This document shows positions 31,879-42,930 of a stretch of 64,000 nt of DNA, one piece after another. The notes under the pieces are model-generated. The model searched no databases. It saw only the letters and a list, made by a program, of their open reading frames with translations, and was not told the DNA's origin. Numbering within the stretch: position 1 is the stretch's first letter; each line of letters opens with the position of its first letter. A program made the position numbers and the translations under genes. The DNA comes from Apodemus sylvaticus (taxonomy: Eukaryota; Chordata; Mammalia; Rodentia; Muridae): assembly GCF_947179515.1 (NCBI RefSeq), contig NC_067485.1, positions 79,232,846 to 79,296,845 on the forward strand. Direction: 5' to 3'.

Positions 31879-32033
31879 GAGGCCGGGTGTGGTGGAACAC
31901 CTTTAGCTTTAGCACTGGAGAGGCTGGATTAGGCAGCTCTTTTCAAGTTCAAAGCCAGCCTGGTGGACAGAGTGAGTTCCAGGCCAGCCTGGGCCGCACA
32001 GTGAAAGCCTGTCTCAAGAGAAAAAAGGAAAAA
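31879..32033 (+). mobile_element. B1 SINE
   Basis: GAGGCCGGGTGTGGTGGAAC start, CCAGCCTGGTGGACAGAGTG core and CCTGTCTCAAGAGAAAAAAG end. Confidence 0.9.
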
Positions 32034-32785
32034 GGGATGTTAGAATTCTAAGCCTTTAAATTGTTTTCTTCTCCGACTGTTTTGAAACCAACAGAATCAA
32101 AGAAGAAAATAACCAAGGAAGCAAAGGGAAATAGAGGCTGGGGGTTTGGCAAATGATGTGTTTAATTTTAAATTAAGTCATTGGCTGTGCTAAGTCATGC
32201 ACCCCACTCTGGTCCTCCTCGGGGCTGTATTCACAGCCTGTGGCCCCTCCCATGATCTCGTGGACTGTTCTGGCTTCTTTCCCCTACATCTTCTTGACAC
32301 GGACGGGACATCGTGGTCAGCCAAAGTAGCTCATCACAACTTCAACCCTCCAACCACAGTCCTTTCTTTTCTGTCTCGGGATTTCCTTTTGTAGGAGGGG
32401 GTCCCCCATATTCCACCTCATGCCCCCAGTATCTCACCTGTCTCCTTATTGTCCCCCCCCAAAACCTGTGGGCCTTTCAGCCTCCCTCGGTTGGGAAGTT
32501 GTGTTCCTCTCTCACCATCCTGCTTCTCTTGTCCCCTGTGCTCCTGGCCAGAAATCTTAACAATTTTTTGTTTTTCTTTTTCAGCTCTGTGAAAGGAAAC
32601 TTGATCCTTAGGCCATATCTTACAGTGGGATCTGAGCCTGATTAAAAAAAAATGGGGTAGGGGGGGTGGGCAGATAGTCTTGTTTCCAGCAAAGGAGAGA
32701 AAAGTGCCCCCCCAAGGCATTGTGGGATGTGGGACCATGGATGAAGGTCTGGTGATGCAGGAAGGGTCAACCAGGAATGATGTGC
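32034..32785. other. unique sequence, no gene supported
   Basis: C-rich with long C and G runs (32454-32461, 32660-32666). The open frames overlap on both strands. Confidence 0.45.
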
Positions 32786-32787
32786 AG

Positions 32788-33028
32788 AGCTAATGCGCAC
32801 GCAAGAGGTAGCCCTAGGTAGAGTGCTTGGCTTGGGTGCGTAAAACCTTGGCTCAGTCTTTATTGTTAGCCTGACAATAAAGAACAAGAAGAACTAGGCA
32901 TGGGGGGGGGGGGGCGTGGCAGAGATCCCAGCATTTGGGAGGTCGAAGCAGAAGGATCAGGAGTTCAAGGTCATCCTTTATCTTCGTCCACATAATAGTT
33001 TCGAAGCCGCTGTCTAAAAAACAGAACA
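32788..33028 (+). mobile_element. B4 SINE
   Basis: ID-like head (TAGGTAGAGTGCTTGGCTTG ... ACCTTGGCTCAGTC), spacer with a 12-G run at 32902-32913, then a B1 half (ATCCCAGCATTTGGGAGG, AGGAGTTCAAGGTCATCC). Confidence 0.8.
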
Positions 33029-33344
33029 AGACATAAAAGATTACATCATGTTCTTGCTTAAAATCTGCCAGAAACTCACCAAGCCAGGGGGTGGGGGTGG
33101 GGAATGCCAACAGAGCACCCTGCGCCCTGTTTTCCCACATTTTCTGTCCTCATTACCCCTACACTCAGACTTTGGAGTTCAGCCCCCTGGACCGTTTGTG
33201 GTAGCCCTCAATATCCGTCCCTCCTTCCTTCCCTGGGCCTGCTCTGCCGTTGTTTCCTCTCTTTATCTCCCCTCCCCCTTCTCCATCTCTGTTCGCCTCC
33301 TGTGTATTTCCCCACTGTTTCTCCCTACCTCTCCTGTGTAGGTC
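33029..33344. other. unique C/T-rich sequence, no gene seen
   Basis: Pyrimidine-rich (for example 33205-33340). The open plus frame 33104-33724 (206 codons) runs through this and into the next SINE, so it is compositional and repeat-derived. Confidence 0.45.
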
Positions 33345-33600
33345 AGAAGCCAACCTCAGCTGTCGCTCCTCAGGAACTGCTGACCCTGACTTTTGAGATA
33401 AGAGTCTCTCTTTGGGACCCAGAGCTCTGTCATTGCACTAAATTGTCTGGCCAGCAAGCCCACCAAGCAGTCAGCTCTGATCTGGGCTTACAAATGGGAC
33501 CGCCAAACCTGGCGTTTTACATGGCGCTGGGATTGAACTCAGGGCCTTTTGCCTGTGTGGCAAGCACTGCCCGGACCGAACTGTCTGCTCCGGCACTGCC
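33345..33600 (-). mobile_element. composite B4-type SINE, reverse
   Basis: GGTCAGAAGCCAACCTCAGC, CTCAGGAACTGCTGACCCTG, GGGATTGAACTCAGGGCCTT and GGCAAGCACTGCCCGGACCG appear in the reverse SINE order. Confidence 0.8.
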
Positions 33601-33856
33601 TTTCTCTGTTCTAACTCTCTCTTCTCCCGGATCTCCTGGCCCGATCTTCATTATTTTGTGGCAGTCCCTCCTTTTAGAAGGTTTTCTAAGGCGCAGGCAG
33701 GGGCCGCTGTTTTGGCTTTGCTAACCTGTGTCTTCCGGGCTGCGGGCATTGAGTGGATGGTGAAGGGAGAGTGTGGGATGAATCTTAATCCAGGAGGAGT
33801 GTAGCTTTGCTATGTTTACCTGCAGTTGAAGCCCAATTCATCAGCAGGTGGTTGAG
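33601..33856. other. unique sequence, no gene seen
   Basis: No repeat recognised. Confidence 0.5.
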
Positions 33857-33927
33857 CCATCCATCCATCCGTCCATCCGTCCGTCCATCCATCCATCCAT
33901 CCATCCATCCATCCATCCATCCATCCA
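33857..33927. repeat. (CCAT)n microsatellite with CCGT variants
   Basis: About 17 units; units 4, 6 and 7 are CCGT. Confidence 0.96.
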
Positions 33928-34050
33928 GAACAGATCTCAGTAGGCAATCCTGGCCAGCATGGAATTTACTTTGTAGACTAGGCTAGCTCCGACTCGTGGA
34001 GGTCTGCCTGTATCTGCCTCTTGAGTCCTAGGATTAATGGTATGTATTTT
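33928..34050 (-). mobile_element. B1-like SINE, reverse, degraded
   Basis: AATCCTGGCCAGCATGGAAT, TTGTAGACTAGGCTAGCTCC and CTGTATCTGCCTCTTGAGTC. The (CCAT)n sits where its tail would be. Confidence 0.65.
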
Positions 34051-34246
34051 TCAGTGGTTCATGTTCTCAGTACTTCCCAGTGTTCTTCCTGCCCCCCCTG
34101 AAACCCAAATCAGAGGAAAGTAAAAGCTGAATTCTTTCCCAGTGGCATTGTTTACTGATTCTTTTTCAAGTTCTGCACTTGGGTATTCCCCCATGATTCC
34201 TGGTACGTGTGTGGCAAGGTCATTTGATTGTGAAACTATTAGAATC

Positions 34247-34256
34247 AGAGAGAGAC

Positions 34257-34313
<57 letters not shown>

Positions 34314-34334
34314 CAGAGACAGAGACAGAGAGAG
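34247..34334. repeat. (AG)n-(ACAGAG)n microsatellite
   Basis: AG block with ACAG interruptions, then about eight GAGACA hexamers. Confidence 0.96.
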
Positions 34335-34499
34335 TATCTAGATAGTTTTCTCGATCAATTGTTCTCATCCAGTGCAGATGGCTTCAGGATCAGGGGGTGT
34401 CCTGACTACTTTAATGTTGACGTGATACAAGTTAGAGTCATTTGAAAGGAAGGATCCCCAGTTGAGAAAATGTCTCCACAAGATCTGTTTATAGGACAT

Positions 34500-34775
34500 C
34501 TTCTTCATGATTGATGGGGGAGGGCCCAGACCATTGTGGGTGGGGCAATCTCTGGGTCTGTAAGAAAGCAGGTTGAGCTAGCCAGTAAGTGGTACTCCCC
34601 CAGGCCTCTACATCAGCTCCTGCCTCCGGGTTCCTGCTCTGCTTGAGTTCCTGTCCTAACTTCCTTTAGGGAAGGATTGGGATGTGAAAGTGTGAGCTGA
34701 ATAAATAAACCCTTTGCTCCCAAGCTTGCTTTTGGTCATGGTGTTCCGTTACATCAGCATTTTGAGCAGCCCAGT
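34500..34775 (+). mobile_element. non-autonomous hAT-Charlie type repeat (RCHARR1-like)
   Basis: TTGATGGGGGAGGGCCCAGA, AGAAAGCAGGTTGAGC, CATCAGCTCCTGCCTCCGGG and AATAAATAAACCCTTTGCTC are landmarks of a rodent Charlie-type repeat. Confidence 0.65.
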
Positions 34776-35200
34776 TTCTCAGCGCCGTCATCACATACTG
34801 CTCACGGTCCACTGTGGCCCACTCCTCAGGACTTTCCTGGGCTTGCTCCCTGCCCCCACCCCCCCCCGCCCCCACAAGTGCTGCAGGGAACTTGGCTATC
34901 ATTTTTTCTATCCCTTTCGTACCCTTTCCACGACTATGTTCCAGTGACACCTTCAACCTCTGCTTAAGCAGGTTCTAGGTAGAATCAGGTGAACAGACCC
35001 ATCCCACAGACCCTGTGACTATGGCCGTGGACCCTTCAGTCTCAATTGGAGGGCAAACAAGTACTGGGCTATAAGAATGTATATAAATTGGCCAGTAGCA
35101 TTGCGTGGTAAATGCTATAATAGGTGCTAAGGGGAAAGGAAGGAGAACAGAGTTTGATTAGGTTACTGGCCAGGAAGCCTTTTGTGCTATTTAAAATATA
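34776..35200. other. unique sequence, no gene seen
   Basis: Contains a C-run/G-poor tract at 34853-34872. No coding frame could be supported. Confidence 0.5.
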
Positions 35201-35615
35201 TTTTCTTCTAAAAATATTTATTTATATATTATTGTGTGTGTCTGTTATTTATGTATTAGTGTGTGTCATTAATGTATTATTGTGTGTGACTCTGTATGTT
35301 ATACAATATTGTGTGTGTGTGTGTGTGTGTTCATGTGGAAGTCTGAGGCCTACTTTGGAAGGTTGATTCTCTCCTTCCACCCAGTTGAGGAACATAACCA
35401 ATGAGGCAGCACTTGCCTTGCCGTTTCTGACCCAGGAGCGTCCTCTACACGGATAGCCTCTGTTTGATTCTCATCTCTCAACCCTGTCTTTCTTGGAGTT
35501 CTGGACATATGGAGGACAAGCACACTACATCCTGAGGGCATGGGAACCAAACTCGACTACCAGACATGCGCAGCAAATGCTTTTACCTGCAAAGCATTTA
35601 CCTGGCCCCTGCCCC
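35201..35615 (-). mobile_element. B3-type SINE(s), reverse, degraded
   Basis: ATTTATTTATATATTATTG with (TG)n at 35310-35329, CTCTCCTTCCACCCAGTTGA, and a reverse tRNA-like end (GCAAATGCTTTTACCTGCAA). It may be two overlapping insertions. Confidence 0.5.
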
Positions 35616-36285
35616 CACTCTACTTCCTGTCTCTTTGAGTCCACTCTTTTTGGGGGCCTCCTACATGGGATCATGGAGAATTTGTTGCTTTGGGTCTGGA
35701 TTTTTTCACTGCTAGCACAAAGTCTACGAGTGACTGAACATACCAGAACTCTCTTTCTGTGGTTGAAAAATATTCCGTCACACAGGTAGACTACATTTTA
35801 TCTGTGTTCTTGAAAAATCTTGTACACTTTAGATTTTCTCACAATGTTCCCATAATTTTCAGTTAACTAGCATGTCATACTGCCAATACATATTTCTCAA
35901 CTGATTGACGTTACAATTTTGCAGGAGATTGTGGGAAAATGTCACTTCCTAGAGTGTGTGTTTGTGTGCACCTTCTTGAGGGTATGATCTGTATGTCCTT
36001 AAGTTGAGGTCATCCTTGGTGAACATGCAAGATCATATGGGAGCAACGGCAGAACTGCAGGGACTTGGGCAGTTAGCTCTGTCTCCTTTCCCAAAGGGAC
36101 TTAAAGGGAAGCCAGTTGCCCAGAAGCTTAGCTTTAGGTCTGTCCTTTTGGAGTAACTGAGTCTCAGGACAGCAACATCTGGGAAACAAAATACCTCTGT
36201 GGAGGGCTACTCTGGGGAAAGTGACTTGATGTTTTCATAGTTTGCTTCTGGGGAGCTCACAGCCAGTATGATCAAGTGGTTAGGC
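35616..36285. other. unique sequence, no gene seen
   Basis: No repeat recognised. Confidence 0.5.
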
Positions 36286-36450
36286 AGATACGTATGTATC
36301 TGCCTAACATACATAATACATACACATACATAATACATATATATATGCATGCATGTGCACATACATGCATACATACATAATAATACATACATGTATGCAT
36401 ACATACCTATGCACATGCATTCACATATACAGTCATACATGCATATAGAC
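36286..36450. repeat. (CATA)n imperfect low-complexity tract
   Basis: CATACATA and GCATGCATG units over about 165 bp. Confidence 0.9.
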
Positions 36451-36579
36451 ATAAATGTGTCTGTCAGCAGTTGTTTCTCTCTTAGTTACAGTAACATGCA
36501 TTCAGTGTCATGCCTAGAGCCAGGGCAATTCAGTACTTTGCGTAAAGGCCTGGGCTTGCTGGAGACTCAGGTCCCCCCA

Positions 36580-36662
36580 CCCACCCCCATTCCTGGGGAT
36601 TAAGGCCAGAGTCTTGCACATGCTGGACTCCTCTCACTGAGCTGTACCCCGAGCCTGAGGCT
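36580..36662 (-). mobile_element. ID-type SINE fragment, reverse
   Basis: CTGGGGATTAAGGCCAGAGT ... CTCACTGAGCTGTACCCC. Confidence 0.65.
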
Positions 36663-37060
36663 CAGTTTAATTTTGAAACATATGCTTCATTTCACTCTCT
36701 TTTATTAATTATATCCGGCCAGTTTCTGCAGATGTTTTTCGGGCTCTTGGTCTTGAATCTGTACTAATTGCCCAAGGCATCGATCTGCTGATTTGCCGTG
36801 GTAGCCTTTGCATATCTGTGACATTTCTACAATGTGCCTGGTGAGCCTGTGCCCTCCTGTCTCTGCAGATCCAGTTCCACATTGTAAGGAGTGCTCAGAA
36901 ATCTGCTCAGCGTCATTCATTTTTAAAACTGTGAGCCCTTTTCCTAGGCTTCTATGACATCATCTCACTAAATGTTGGCGCATGAAGTGTTCGAGCTGGT
37001 CTGGGTGACAAGTGACCCAGAACTAGATGGCTACGGTTAGCCTTGCTTGTCATTATTATT
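36663..37060. other. unique sequence, no gene seen
   Basis: No repeat recognised. Confidence 0.5.
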
Positions 37061-37061
37061 T

Positions 37062-37255
37062 GTCTGCTTTTGAGTCAGGGTCACGTGTAGCCCAGGCTGG
37101 CTCCAAACTCCCTATATAGCTGCAGGGCACCTTGAACTCCTGAACCCCACTCCTGAGTGTTGTGAGTACAGTATATGGGGTGTCCGAGATCGAACCCTCG
37201 GCCTTGTGTATGGTAGGCAAGCACTTTGCTACTTAAGCCACGCCCCCAGATCGTA
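37062..37255 (-). mobile_element. B4 SINE, reverse
   Basis: B1 half (GAGTCAGGGTCACGTGTAGC, GCCCAGGCTGGCTCC) followed by a reverse ID head (GAGATCGAACCCTCGGCCTT, TTGCTACTTAAGCCACGCCC). Confidence 0.8.
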
Positions 37256-37257
37256 TT

Positions 37258-37345
37258 GCTCTCCTTCTTAATGGTGCTAGAGATTGAACCCAGGGCCTCT
37301 CCTGGCCAAAGCACACGCTCTTCCATGGGACCCTGTCTTAAGCTC
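37258..37345 (-). mobile_element. second ID head, reverse
   Basis: ATGGTGCTAGAGATTGAACC CAGGG... with CTCTTCCATGGGACC. It is adjacent to the previous B4 and makes a head-duplicated arrangement. Confidence 0.65.
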
Positions 37346-37658
37346 TAGTCTTCCGTGTTTTGTTTGCTTGCTCTCCAAGCACATCTGAGCATTGGCAGAG
37401 TGCCAAGAATCCGAACTCAGAAATTTCTGGCTTTGGTTAAAAAAAAAAAAAAATTAAGATTGCACCTTAGCACTTATATGCACATAAAGTGAATTCATGT
37501 TACAGTTTACATTTTATTCATTTCTGAAGGAGACACCCGAGTACTGTTTCCTATAGTCACAGGCCCAAAGCTCTGGTATGTGTGAAGTTTCCCGAGCAGA
37601 GGTAGGTGAGAGCAGGGGTGTCTGGCAAGCCCTATGATGGGACAGGTGAGATGTTACC
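37346..37658. other. unique sequence with poly(A) at 37440-37453
   Basis: No gene recognised. Confidence 0.5.
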
Positions 37659-37737
37659 AACGTGTGCGTGTGCACGTGTATGCACGTGCATGCGTGTGTG
37701 CATGTGTGTGTGCGCGAGCACGCATGTGCGTGTATAT
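37659..37737. repeat. alternating purine-pyrimidine (TG/CG/CA) tract
   Basis: GTGTGCGTGTGCACGTGTAT and similar over about 79 bp, including CGCG and GCACGTGC. Z-DNA-prone. Confidence 0.9.
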
Positions 37738-37890
37738 CTCGGTAGGGATGGGACACAGAGCCTCAGGCATGCCAAGCAAATGCTTTTTGACTGAGTAACG
37801 ACCCCCAGGACTAGTGTTTTGGAGACAAGAGTTTGATAGGAAGCTCAAACTGGCCTTGAACTCACAATCATCTTACCTCTCACTCCTGAC
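37738..37890 (-). mobile_element. composite SINE remnant, reverse
   Basis: AGCAAATGCTTTTTGACTGA (reverse tRNA-like head) followed by GAGACAAGAGTTTGATAGGA and AACTGGCCTTGAACTCACAA (reverse B1). Confidence 0.55.
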
Positions 37891-38224
37891 TTTGGACTTG
37901 TTAACAGAGCTATGTTGTAAATGCATTTTGATTGTTAGTCCTGTTCTATTTGGCTGCTTATTGTCGTACTGTTGATAATAGCTACAACGTTAAAAATCTA
38001 AATACTGACTCTTAAACGGAGGGTAGAACATCTGTGGCTGGCTTTCCATGGCTTATTCTTGGTTGGAGTTCCAGTCTGTCATGAGTTGGTGTCCCAGGTG
38101 ACAAACGGGCGGAGGTCCAAAGAGAACAGGGGCTCTAACCACACAGAAGGTTCTGTCTTCTGTTTCCTGGAACCCCACCTGCAGTGCGAGCTGAGGACTC
38201 TGGGTAGGGATAGCAGAAGGGAGG
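37891..38224. other. unique sequence, no gene seen
   Basis: No repeat recognised. Confidence 0.5.
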
Positions 38225-38340
38225 CCACGCCCCACAGGCAGCCCGCCACGCCCCACAGGCAGCCCACCACGCCCCTCAGGCAGCCTACCACGCCCGCCCC
38301 ACAGGCAGCCCGCCACTGCCTATACCCCACAGGCAGCTCT
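38225..38340. repeat. five-copy minisatellite, 21-bp unit
   Basis: Unit CCACGCCCCACAGGCAGCCC plus G. Copies start at 38225, 38246, 38267, 38288 (25 bp) and 38313 (diverged). The first four keep the KLF/Sp-type core CCACGCCC. The 21-bp period keeps frames open on both strands. Confidence 0.95.
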
Positions 38341-38744
38341 CTTGATAGGCACCAGAGAAAGGAGAGGGAACGAGTGTCTACTAAAAATGAAACCATTCAT
38401 ACATTGTTGCAGACACCTGAGCTAAGACAAACAAAACAAGCCGGGGTAGCGTGGGGGCCTTGGGCTCCATCTTCTTTCTTTGTGATGAATCACCTGCTCA
38501 TCTGAGTTTGGGCCTCCTGGGTTTCCTCGCTCCCTGGAAAGAGTTTGTGAACGCAGCCGCCGTTCAGTGGCCTCCAGCGGCCTCTTTCTATGTTTAACAC
38601 ACAAGGAGCCTGAGACTCTGCCCTTTCCAACCTTGGGTTGGGCTCATAAGGATAGTTTCTGGGAGCCTGAGAGCCTCAGTGTGGGTCTGGGCGAAATGGA
38701 CCATTCTATCAAAACCCGGCCTCTTTCTCCTCTTGTAAGTATCG
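38341..38744. other. unique sequence, no gene supported
   Basis: No repeat recognised. The short open frames overlap on both strands. Confidence 0.5.
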
Positions 38745-39050
38745 AATGATAATGGTGCTGGTGATGACGATGGGGTGGTGGCATTGTGCGATGGCGACTG
38801 TAATGATGATGATGTAATGAAGGTGATGATACGATGCTGTTGTTGTGTGAGGGTGGTGATGTATGTGACAGGATGGGATGACAGTGTGTAAGATGGTGGT
38901 GATGATGTGTAAGGGGATGATGACGGTCATGTGACAACGGTGATGGTTATGAAGCTGTTGGTGATGTATGATGGTGCTGATGGTGGTAATGATGCTGTTG
39001 CTGTGGTAATGATGCTGTTGCCGTTGATTCGTAGTGATGATAATGATGAA
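38745..39050. repeat. degenerate (GATG/GGTGATGAT) low-complexity tract
   Basis: About 300 bp dominated by GAT, GGT, GTT and ATG triplet-like words. GGTAATGATGCTGTTG occurs twice, at about 38985 and 39006. The minus strand reads His/Ile/Thr-rich frames, which are compositional. Confidence 0.85.
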
Positions 39051-39724
39051 CAGGACATTGGAATGTGATACTGAGAAGCTTCTGGTCACTCGCTGCTGCT
39101 TACATATCCTGAAGTGCTGGATTCAGAACAGTATTGAATTTAAATACCCTATTTGGTTGCTATCATGTATTTTACCATACAGCTAGCATACATTTCAGAC
39201 ATACATGTTGCCACCTTTTGTTTGGATAAACAACAGCCATTTTTTAGAGGTTGTGATAAGGAACCAGGGCCCGCCAGTCATGAAGTCAGGTTCTCTGAGC
39301 TTCTTTGTGAGTTACGGGATCATACGCTTTATTGAAGTGGTTTTCTGGATGACCCTGTGCTGGGTGACCATGGAAGTGTCGTCAAAACATTGCTAAGCTC
39401 TGGCTTCATAGTAGCTGACGACTGAGAATCAGTGCTTCTAATATGTTTCTAGGAGATGTGGCCATCCTGGTGTGAGGCGGGGCTCTCAGAGTCGTTCTCG
39501 GTGTCATCCTAATTACCACCAGGTTCCCAGTGGCAGGCAGCCAAATGCGAAAAATGATTGCGATGTGGTTCTCAGAAGTTTAAATTATTAAGTGGGGAAG
39601 ACTCTCCCCTTTCCCTCTGCCACTACTGCCTGACTCTCTAGCGGAAAGATATCCTTTCTTTGGTGAAATGAAAATGATTATATGCTAGTTTGGATGTACT
39701 GACCTTTACAAAATATTAGCGGGG
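39051..39724. other. unique sequence, no gene seen
   Basis: No repeat recognised. Confidence 0.5.
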
Positions 39725-39725
39725 A

Positions 39726-39965
39726 GGGCTGGCAGGGTGGGTCAGTGTGGGTTGCAGGCAAGCTTGACGACCCGGGTTTCCTGGGACCCACGCGACAGGA
39801 GGAGAGACATGGCTTCACAGAGTTACCCTCTGAACTCCACATACATGCTGAGACATTTACATGAACACACATGTGCAGTTGTGTTCACACATACATACAC
39901 ACATATACACACACATGGGTGTGCATGCACCTACACAAATAAAATGTCATAAAATGAAAATAAAT
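39726..39965 (+). mobile_element. B3-type SINE with CA-rich 3' part
   Basis: GGGCTGGCAGGGTGGGTCAG, GGGTTTCCTGGGACCCACGC, TACCCTCTGAACTCCACATA, then CA-rich sequence and AAATAAAATGTCATAAAATG. Confidence 0.7.
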
Positions 39966-40339
39966 TACTGCTGGCAACTAATTCAGTTCCCCTGGTTCTT
40001 TTTGGGGAAAGTTTTCCAGCTTTTGGAAATTCATAATCCAGGAAACGTGTAGTTTGTTTTGTTTTAATTAAAAATAAAGAGAAATCCTTTCTCTTTAAAG
40101 GAGAGCTAAAGAGAAGGAAGGTAGTAAACATTTGGCTGAGGCTTCCCTGGCTTGCTTTTTGATAACTGTTGCAAACTTTCTGATTTGCAAAGTGCCACAC
40201 CTTCCACTGTGAGGACCCCAGTGCCCTGTGGATACTAGGTATGTGGGCTGTCATGTTCTATTTTTGAAATGTCTTGCTTCCCTGAAATTTCAGAATCTGT
40301 GGCAGGAGAACAACTGGCCATTAGGATCCTGGCTTGACT

Positions 40340-40702
40340 TTTGTGTGTTTGTGCATGTATACAAGTGCGCATATGCATGTGTGTGTGTGTGTATGTGTGT
40401 GTTACACATGTACATGTGTGTATCTGTGTGCACAGACCAGAGGACAACCTTAGATCTCTTTCCCTGAGAGCTTTGTCTCCTGAAGCAGGGTCTCTTACTG
40501 GCCAACGAGGCTAGACTGACAGGCGGCGAGCCCCAGGGATCCACGGTCTGGCTTTCTCTTCCCGGTTCCACAACACTAGAATTACAGTGTGCATTGCTCT
40601 GCGTGGCTTCCTCCCTTTGAAAACCATGTGTTCTTGGATCAAGCCTAGACCCTCATTCTTGCAAGGCAAGCACATTATCGATGGCGCTCTCTCCTCAGCC
40701 CG
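40340..40702 (-). mobile_element. composite B4-type SINE, reverse, with (TG)n
   Basis: (TG)n at 40378-40403, ACCAGAGGACAACCTTAGAT, TCTTACTGGCCAACGAGGCT, ACACTAGAATTACAGTGTGC, then a reverse head (TCATTCTTGCAAGGCAAGCA ... CTCTCTCCTCAGCCC). Nearly full length. Confidence 0.85.
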
Positions 40703-41645
40703 GCTTGAGTTTAGAACTTGACATCTTAGCTACGGAGTCTTCTCACCTCATACTCAGACTGAGATGCGTTTTGCATAAATATTTCTCAGTGTTTGAGCAT
40801 TTTGCCATTTTCCAAGCCTTGCCATTTGAATAAGTGTAACACACGTGCCCAGTTGTGGGCGTCTCTCTGGGAGGGTTGTGATGGGCACTCTTCATCGTCT
40901 TAGAATTGTCTAGGCCAAGTGCTCAAGAAAACGCAGCAACTGCTCCTCATTAATCTGAACTTGGATGGCTTCCATGAAAAGCTTCTTAGTAACCGTGGTC
41001 TAGCCTTCTGCCTTCCTCGGTTGAGTGATTGGTTGCTTTAATTCACTGCTTGGCTTTGCCTGCGTAGATGTAGTTTTAGTTGAAGTTGTTTAGATTTCTC
41101 TGGATGGCCAAATGCAGTCCACAATAAAGAAACACATTATGGAGAACCAGTTTCTTTATTCAAAATATTTCACAAAACAGTCACTTGGAATTTCTGTACT
41201 TAACCGTGTTTGATATTCTCCCCCTTTAATAATCTGTCTTCTTTTTGAGCTTGAGTTGACACCTGCCCATGGGTTTAGATTCCCCTCCCCATTTTAATAT
41301 GTCCCCTTTTCAGTATATTAATTTCCTCTTTCAAGAATATTGATACTGTATTCTCCAGTTTTTCTTCTTTATTAATATTATTTACAATGCATGCAACTTT
41401 TCTTTCCAAAAACAGCTCCTTGGTATATCAACTAGCCATTTCCTTTAGAATCTTGGATGATAATGGTAGTGAAAAAATATTTGTATGCATAAATACTTTA
41501 TGAAAGTTGTGTCTTCTGTGTGTTACCTGTCCATCATATTTTTAAAGGCCCTTTAAATATATTTTGTATTATCATTCTAAAGTCACAGCCTGAAAACTAC
41601 TCCCTGTTTGAAGCACATTACAGTCATGAGTCCTTTTGCCTTTAT
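40703..41645. other. unique AT-rich sequence, no gene seen
   Basis: About 940 bp without recognised repeats. No coding frame above 70 codons that could be supported. Confidence 0.5.
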
Positions 41646-41647
41646 TT

Positions 41648-41842
41648 TAAAAAACGACTTATTTATTTATTTTATGTGAATTGGTGTTTTTCCTGCATGC
41701 TCATCTGTGGGAGGGTGTTTGATTTCCTGGACCTGGAGCTACAGACAGTTGTGAGCCACCTTGAGGATGCTGGGAATTGAACCCAGGTCCTCTGGAAAAA
41801 CAGCCAGTGCTCTTAACCTCTGAGTCGTCTCTCCAGCACCTA
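41648..41842 (-). mobile_element. B3 SINE, reverse
   Basis: TTATTTATTTATTTTATGTG, TGGAGCTACAGACAGTTGTG, GGGAATTGAACCCAGGTCCT and ACCTCTGAGTCGTCTCTCCA. Confidence 0.93.
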
Positions 41843-42765
41843 TTTTTATCTTCTTTAAAAGATAGTCATGTGACCAAGAGGCAGGAATACTTATTAGCAT
41901 GTGACTATTCATCTGTTAATACTTGTGTACAATATATAGTCAAATATAACAGAATAAAAGGCAGAATTTAAAATTGGGTATCATCTGCATTAATTATTTT
42001 TTGTATCTATATCATTTTCCCTTAGGAAATACAGGGTAAGCCCTTGCCAACGGCTCGTCCATTTTCAAAACATGTAAATCACTATTAACTATGTTAATGG
42101 AGAGGTTTCTGGAAATGTCAATTCGGACGGCCTCGTTTGGCTTGGACTGAACTCTGCGTGATTATTCATCTCTGCCATTTGTGTTCGCATAGATTCTGTA
42201 TTATTAATAGAATAGACAAATCAGCATTTTTGTCAGTGTGTAAGACTTGTTTGTTTTTCCCGTCTTGATTGCTGGTTGCACAGAAAATTTGGAAAATGGT
42301 AGTAAGTGACGCTCAGAGAAGAGGGGGCAGGGTGACTCCACCTGTTCTAGAGGCCACTGATTGTGAGTGGTCTGACCGGAGTGGAGTGTGGGAGTATGTT
42401 ATGCAATGTGCATCTTAGGGACCGGCCGTCCTGATCTCCTAGGTGGTACACTGTGGGAGTCAGGAAGGGGCAAAGGCTTTGTCTCAGTGGGCTCAGGAGG
42501 AACGGCAGAGGAGAGAACTAGAATTTGCAGTGCTTGGTGTTTTCAGTGTGATCAGAGCTGCTGTGCCTATGGAGGCCTGGTCTCCCTCACTAGCTCAGCA
42601 GCCCTGGCTCCAGAGCGTCCCCTTCGCTTCCAGAGGCTCACCTCGGAGGTTTCCTCAGAAATGAACCTCCTCTGGGGTGTGGCCAGTGGTATGTAGGTGC
42701 CTCCCTAAGTCATCCAGTGCGGAGATGCCCTTGGCTGCTGAGGTCAAGTGACCCTGGGCAGGATT
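41843..42765. other. unique sequence, no gene supported
   Basis: Plus frames 42388-42696 and 42443-42664 overlap in two registers with no domain recognised. Confidence 0.5.
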
Positions 42766-42769
42766 TGGG

Positions 42770-42930
42770 GCTCTAGAGTTACACCGCGTAGTTCTGAGCT
42801 GTTATTTCTTGTGGAACAAATGACTTGAGTGCTTGGATGTCTTTTCTCATCTGTCAAATGGGGCCCTCGGTTTCAGAATAGTAATTTCCACTGCAGCACT
42901 GTGTGAACGTGTTTATCCGGTTACAGCTTC
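42770..42930 (-). mobile_element. MIR SINE, reverse
   Basis: TTTCTCATCTGTCAAATGGG is the reverse complement of a hallmark MIR segment (CCCATTTTACAGATGAGG). The flanking GACTTGAGTGCTTGGATG and AATAGTAATTTCCACTGCAG fit a decayed reverse MIR. Confidence 0.75.

Noticed and set aside
33104..33724. 206-codon plus-strand frame
   Set aside because: It runs through a pyrimidine-rich segment and a reverse composite SINE; no coding preference.
36207..36452. 81-codon Met/Tyr/Cys-rich frame
   Set aside because: Comes from the imperfect (CATA)n tract on the minus strand.
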